Shown piece by piece: positions 60,433 to 64,000 of a stretch of 64,000 nucleotides of DNA. A program made the position numbers and the translations under genes. The stretch is from Bacteroidetes bacterium GWF2_38_335 (GTDB taxonomy: Bacteria > Bacteroidota > Bacteroidia > Bacteroidales > GWF2-38-335): assembly GCA_001769535.1 (NCBI GenBank), contig MEOH01000015.1, positions 1-64,000 of the forward strand, given 5' to 3'. Under the pieces are notes generated by a model. That model made no database searches. It worked only from the letters and a program-made list of their open reading frames with translations, and was not told the DNA's origin. Within the stretch, counting starts at the first letter, position 1, and each line of letters begins with the position of its first letter.

Positions 60433-60692
60433 CTTTGAATTATTTGATGGGCGAAATTACAACTAATATATGTTTTCATTTATGTCAAAGAAATATTTGA
60501 GAAGAGTTTTACAGCAGAAAAATTCATGACAAAAGCATGAATTTGTTGTTCATCCGTCAAATGTTCAGTTGTTTGGCAACATATGCAGCCCCGAACAGTT
60601 GCCCTGACTTTTCAATACAACAATAAAAAAAAAATTCTAAGTAAGGGTAAAATAATTCTGTTGTGTATAAAGATCAGAAATCAATTAAAAAA
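60433..60692. other. Divergent intergenic region
   Basis: Lies between the saccharopine-dehydrogenase gene and the lipoprotein gene. It contains an inverted repeat AAATTCATG...CATGAATTT (about 60519-60544) and a second one, GGCAAC...GTTGCC (about 60575-60604). No consensus promoter was recognised. Confidence 0.4.
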
Positions 60693-61817
60693 ATGAAATA
60701 CAATATGAAAAAGAATTTATTTTTTATCCTCGGAATTCTGGTAATGGCTTCACTGGTATTGGTAAGCTGTAAAAAAAACAACGACGATGAAGATGAAGAT
60801 CAGAGCAAACTTCCCACAAGTTTCAAAGTAGACATACCCAGCTCCATCAGTCAGCCCTTTACCGGCAAAGGCACAAAAGATGTTGCCACCGACACCATAC
60901 CCGGAGACGATCTTTACAGACATCTGGGAACATTTATTTATGTAGGTGAAGAGGCAGCAGAAATTGTTCAGCACATAATCACTTTTATTGCAGTATACAA
61001 CATCAACCATGCAATGGACCTCACTTATGTAAGCAATGATGACGGAAGAGACAAACATTTGGTAGTAGTTGAAAATTCAACATACGATGGACAAACATGG
61101 GAATTTCAGCTGACAATAACTGATTCAGATTCAGAATCTGCAGCGGATGGAGGAAAAGGAATACAGATTTTCTGGAATACCGATCCTGTTAAAGGAATTG
61201 CAATTTTAAAACCTTACAACCTTGACCGAGATGAACATCTGGGCTATCCTGATGCTATGTACCGCGTTGATTACAGCGAAGCCGGCGAATACGGATACGA
61301 GAAGCATATGATTGTTTACATTGCCAACTTGCCACTTGCCGATCCTTTGGTTAACCCATATTCAATGAAAACATTAAAAATGTTTGCAGGCAAATCAGGA
61401 AATGTTGTGGATGTTTACGGAAATTCTGACCATCCCAATGCAAAATTTTACAATGCCGACACTGGTTTTAACTGGGCCTTTGCTGCATCTGCAAAATACA
61501 CCGAAAACATTGGCGTAGCCGAAGTGGGTTTGCCAAGAAGCACCTCAACCGCAACCGACCGTGAAAACCTGTTGGTTACCAATTCCATGAGAAATGTGTT
61601 AAGCAATCAAATTTATGAGGTATGGCCGACAATCAGCACCGAATCGGTAAATGCGTATCTTTTCAACACTCAGGCACCTGGATATTTCAACAACGGCGGT
61701 TTTGTTGCTGCAGGAACATCCCCAGGCACACAATATGATGATATTGACACAAGGAAAGACAATTTGACTCCTTACTGTCCGGTTACTGTTACAAACCTTA
61801 CAATTGAGTTCAAGTAG
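60693..61817 (+). CDS. Secreted lipoprotein of LruC/DUF4842-like type, unknown function
   Basis: The ATG at 60693 gives 374 residues; a second ATG at 60705 (MKKNLFFILGILVMASLVLV) is as likely. The lipobox is VLVSC. An acidic stretch follows (KKNNDDEDEDQSK). The mature protein has strand-rich segments (HLVVVENSTYDGQTWEFQLT, KGIQIFWNTDPVKGIAILKP YNL, MIVYIANLPLADPLV). No catalytic motif was recognised. It lies upstream of an ECF sigma/FecR/TonB cassette but is separated from it by a terminator. The family suggestion is tentative; the lipoprotein nature is firm. Confidence 0.72.
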   Translation: MKYNMKKNLFFILGILVMASLVLVSCKKNNDDEDEDQSKLPTSFKVDIPSSISQPFTGKGTKDVATDTIPGDDLYRHLGTFIYVGEEAAEIVQHIITFIAVYNINHAMDLTYVSNDDGRDKHLVVVENSTYDGQTWEFQLTITDSDSESAADGGKGIQIFWNTDPVKGIAILKPYNLDRDEHLGYPDAMYRVDYSEAGEYGYEKHMIVYIANLPLADPLVNPYSMKTLKMFAGKSGNVVDVYGNSDHPNAKFYNADTGFNWAFAASAKYTENIGVAEVGLPRSTSTATDRENLLVTNSMRNVLSNQIYEVWPTISTESVNAYLFNTQAPGYFNNGGFVAAGTSPGTQYDDIDTRKDNLTPYCPVTVTNLTIEFK

Positions 61818-61842
61818 TAACCTGTTTTTTTGGTTAGTTTTC

Positions 61843-61872
61843 AAAAACCGCCACTCCAGGCGGTTTTTTTTT
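61843..61872 (+). terminator. Terminator of the lipoprotein gene
   Basis: AAAAACCGCC and GGCGGTTTTT (61843-61852, 61859-61868) with loop ACTCCA and a T tract, 26 bases after the stop. It argues against starting the sigma-factor gene at the in-frame codon 61830. Confidence 0.88.
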
Positions 61873-61919
61873 GCATTTACAATTATAAAATGTATTTTTA
61901 CCATGCAAACGGAGCAACC

Positions 61920-62498
61920 ATGGCATTGCAGCTAATACATAAAAAATTTGACAAACAGGATTTTGAAAAACTGTTCAGGGAATGGTTTGTCCCCCTCACT
62001 GCCTATGCTCACAAATTTATCAACGACCACGATTCATGCAAGGAAATTGTGCACGATGTTTTCATTAACCTCTGGGAAAAAAAAGACAGCATAGATCTTG
62101 ACAAATCTGTGAAATCGTACCTATACACTTCGGTGCATAACAGGTGTCTGAATCACATCCGCGACAATAAAAAATTTGCCAGGGAAACCATTGAACCTGA
62201 AAAAATCGAAGACGGATACAATTGGGATTCCTCTGACCATCTTGTAGAAAGCGAACTCCAGCTGAAAATAAAAAATGCCATTGACCAACTTCCCGAAAAA
62301 TGCCGTGAAGTATTTTTGCTCAGCCGGTTCGAGGAACTTAAATACAATGAAATTGCTGCAAAACTTGATATCTCGGTAAAAACAGTTGAAGCCCAGATGT
62401 CTAAGGCATTAAAAATAATGCGTGAAAAACTTTCAGAATACGTAACAGTTTTTTTTATATCATTTATTAAAAAAATAATGAATACACATAGGGGTTAA
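61920..62498 (+). CDS. ECF-family RNA polymerase sigma factor (FecI type)
   Basis: A 192-residue sigma factor that reads signals from a TonB-dependent receptor. The ATG at 61920 (MALQLIHKKFDKQDFEKLF) is preferred; longer starts (61890, 61830) run through or abut the terminator. Region 2 is FVPLTAYAHKFINDHDSCKE IVHDVFINLWEKK, with the short linker; region 4 is KCREVFLLSRFEELKYNEIA AKLDISVKTVEAQMSKALK. FecR follows 27 bases after its stop, and the TonB receptor after that. It should activate transcription of the receptor (SusCD-like utilisation locus), probably beyond the window edge. Confidence 0.93.
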   Translation: MALQLIHKKFDKQDFEKLFREWFVPLTAYAHKFINDHDSCKEIVHDVFINLWEKKDSIDLDKSVKSYLYTSVHNRCLNHIRDNKKFARETIEPEKIEDGYNWDSSDHLVESELQLKIKNAIDQLPEKCREVFLLSRFEELKYNEIAAKLDISVKTVEAQMSKALKIMREKLSEYVTVFFISFIKKIMNTHRG

Positions 62499-62525
62499 GA
62501 CAAACTATTGTGTATTAACAACAGA

Positions 62526-63509
62526 ATGGAAGAAAATAATTTAAATATTGAAGTTTTAATAAGCAGGTATCTCTCGGGCGAGGCCAACCACAGCGAGACA
62601 GAAATCGTTGACAAGTGGAAAGCCGAAAGCGAAGAGAATTTTCTTCTTTTCAGGGATTATAAAAAAATCTGGGATAACTCACGCAATTTAAAACCCCTGC
62701 TGTCAATTAATATTGACAATGAATGGGAAAAGCTTTCAGGAAAAATAAATTTCAATGAAGTAACGCTCGCAAACAAAAAAAGATCTTTCCCGTTAATGAA
62801 AATTGCAGCAGTACTTTTATTCCTTGCAGTAACTGTATTTGTTGCAAATTATTTTCTGAACACAAACGGCACCAATAAAATGAATGTTGAGGAAGGTCCA
62901 AAAGAGGTAATGCTTGCCGACGGAACCAAAATTACATTGAATAAAAACTCATCCATTGAATATCCCGATAAGTTTGATGATGACATCCGGTCAGTGCAAA
63001 TTGATGGAGAAGCTTATTTTGAAGTGGAAAAGGACAAGAAAAAACCGTTTATTGTTAAAGCCGAGGATCTTAATATCAGGGTTACCGGAACCTCCTTTTA
63101 TGTTAATACTGGCGAAAATAATCAGATTGTTGTAATCGTAAAAGAAGGACAGGTTGAAGTTTATAAGGATGAAAACAGTAAAATTAAAGTCGGGCCAAAT
63201 GAAAGAGCCAGCTTTGACAAAACCCGTAAAGAAATTATCAAAGAAGGTATAGAAGACGATAACTACCTTGCATGGAAAACAAAAAAGCTCATTTTCAAGG
63301 ATAAAAAACTTGAAAAAGTGATTCAATCTATTAACAAAGCATATGATTGTGAAATAGTTCTGGCCAACAAAGAAAACAGCAACTGCAGGTTTACAGATAC
63401 TTTTGATAATCTTTCACTTGACGCAATACTTAATCTGCTTAAAGCCAACTTCGATTTTCAGGTTTCAAAAACAGGATCAAAGATTGAGCTTAAGGGTGGG
63501 GGTTGTTAG
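62526..63509 (+). CDS. FecR-family anti-sigma factor
   Basis: A 327-residue inner-membrane protein that controls the FecI-type sigma factor. ATG at 62526 (MEENNLNIEVLISRYLSG). The cytoplasmic N-terminus carries the sigma-binding FecR_N part with an RYLSGEANHSETE motif and a KKIWDNS segment. One membrane helix lies at about 88-110 (FPLMKIAAVLLFLAVTVFVA). The periplasmic FecR domain follows (GPKEVMLADGTKITLNKNSS ... DGEAYFEVEKD). It ends with the DUF4974-type STN-like domain (KDKKLEKVIQSINKAYDCEI ... LNLLKANFDFQ). It receives a signal from the STN domain of the receptor encoded next. Confidence 0.93.
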   Translation: MEENNLNIEVLISRYLSGEANHSETEIVDKWKAESEENFLLFRDYKKIWDNSRNLKPLLSINIDNEWEKLSGKINFNEVTLANKKRSFPLMKIAAVLLFLAVTVFVANYFLNTNGTNKMNVEEGPKEVMLADGTKITLNKNSSIEYPDKFDDDIRSVQIDGEAYFEVEKDKKKPFIVKAEDLNIRVTGTSFYVNTGENNQIVVIVKEGQVEVYKDENSKIKVGPNERASFDKTRKEIIKEGIEDDNYLAWKTKKLIFKDKKLEKVIQSINKAYDCEIVLANKENSNCRFTDTFDNLSLDAILNLLKANFDFQVSKTGSKIELKGGGC

Positions 63510-63602
63510 TTCCCAATGAATATCATGACAGTAAATTCAGAATATTTAACTTTAAATAATCAATCTGAATCCATTCATATTTTTTTTTATCTTTACCTTT
63601 AA

Positions 63603-64000
63603 ATGTATAGAGCATTCTTTATATCAATTCTTATTATTTTCTCGGCACTGCTGCTGTCTGAGTCAGCAAATGCGCAAGGCTTGCTTGAGAAAAAGGTAAG
63701 CCTTGATATGGAAAATGTGACTGTTGAAATTGTATTGAATGAAATTACCAACCAAACAGGAGTTCATTTTTCCTTTTCAAACAACCATGTTAATGCAGGT
63801 GATATTGTATCTGTAAAAGTTCGCAACAAGTCAGTTAAAACCGTTCTTGAAAAAGTATTCGATGGTAAAAAACTTCATTTTACTGAAGTAGAAAGCCAGA
63901 TCGTAATAAAAAAGAAAAAAGACTATGAAGTAACGTACAAAAACGGCAAATTCACCGTTTCCGGATTTATCAAGGACAAGACTGCTGGTGAAACACTTAT
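63603..64000 (+). CDS. TonB-dependent receptor with STN domain (SusC-like), N-terminal part
   Basis: The frame starts at the ATG at 63603 and continues past the edge; about 132 residues are visible. A signal peptide (MYRAFFISILIIFSALLLSE SANAQ) is followed by an STN (secretin/TonB N-terminal) domain at about 30-105 (SLDMENVTVEIVLNEITNQT, VSVKVRNKSVKTVLEKVF). A carboxypeptidase-regulatory-like domain begins with FTVSGFIKDKTAGETL. This architecture is the transducer-type SusC/TonB receptor of Bacteroidota, in which the STN domain touches FecR. It lies 94 bases after the fecR stop. A TACCTTTA box just before the ATG is too close to be its main promoter. Confidence 0.85.
   Translation, partial: MYRAFFISILIIFSALLLSESANAQGLLEKKVSLDMENVTVEIVLNEITNQTGVHFSFSNNHVNAGDIVSVKVRNKSVKTVLEKVFDGKKLHFTEVESQIVIKKKKDYEVTYKNGKFTVSGFIKDKTAGETL

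Overview
The window reads as one contiguous chromosomal segment of an AT-rich member of the Bacteroidota, probably class Bacteroidia. The evidence is: at least five proteins with a C-terminal type IX secretion (T9SS) sorting domain; a short 286-residue primary sigma factor; several promoters of the Bacteroidota form TTG-N19/20-TAnnTTTG; a FecI/FecR pair in front of a TonB-dependent receptor with an STN domain; a complete Rnf complex; and the futalosine menaquinone enzyme MqnE. No rRNA or tRNA gene, CRISPR array, phage or intact insertion sequence was seen. The outermost genes (bases 1-445 and 63603-64000) are cut by the window edges.

Layout. 1-11 kb is an accessory stretch: a secreted repeat protein, small hypothetical proteins, a lipoprotein, a frameshifted GIY-YIG nuclease relic with a decayed second copy of its leader, a leucine-rich-repeat T9SS cargo, a large secreted alpha/beta hydrolase, a LVIVD-type lipoprotein and a beta-barrel-like protein. 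11.4-18.8 kb is housekeeping: recQ, dapF, an HtrA protease, rpoD, a 2-Cys peroxiredoxin and ferritin (probably co-transcribed), and an FMN-binding protein. 18.9-24.4 kb is a seven-gene operon, rseC-like then rnfB-C-D-G-E-A. 24.6-34.1 kb holds an ankyrin protein, a 1694-residue multi-domain adhesin-like T9SS cargo, a TetR regulator paired with a secreted hydrolase, and another T9SS cargo.

34.1-48.1 kb is a five-gene minus-strand cluster: a PorU2-like C25 peptidase, YaaA, a coiled-coil protein, an HU/SPOR cell-envelope protein and a 2095-residue alpha-2-macroglobulin with a CAEQ thioester motif. 48.4-58.8 kb holds a universal stress protein, a repeat protein next to mqnE, an apparent non-coding transcription unit, apbE, a helix-hairpin-helix protein, a PD40 protein, a HsdR_N-type nuclease-like protein, AMP nucleosidase and holA. 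58.8-64 kb holds a palindromic non-coding element, a saccharopine-dehydrogenase-like gene, a lipoprotein, and an ECF sigma / FecR / TonB-receptor cassette.

Functional links. ApbE would supply covalent FMN to RnfG and RnfD. The C25 peptidase could process the many T9SS cargo proteins. Peroxiredoxin, ferritin, YaaA and the RseC-like protein share an oxidative-stress/iron theme. The least explained parts are the promoter-plus-terminator unit without a reading frame at 51573-51804, two palindromic MITE-like elements (49329-49477 and 58865-59078), and the GIY-YIG relic.
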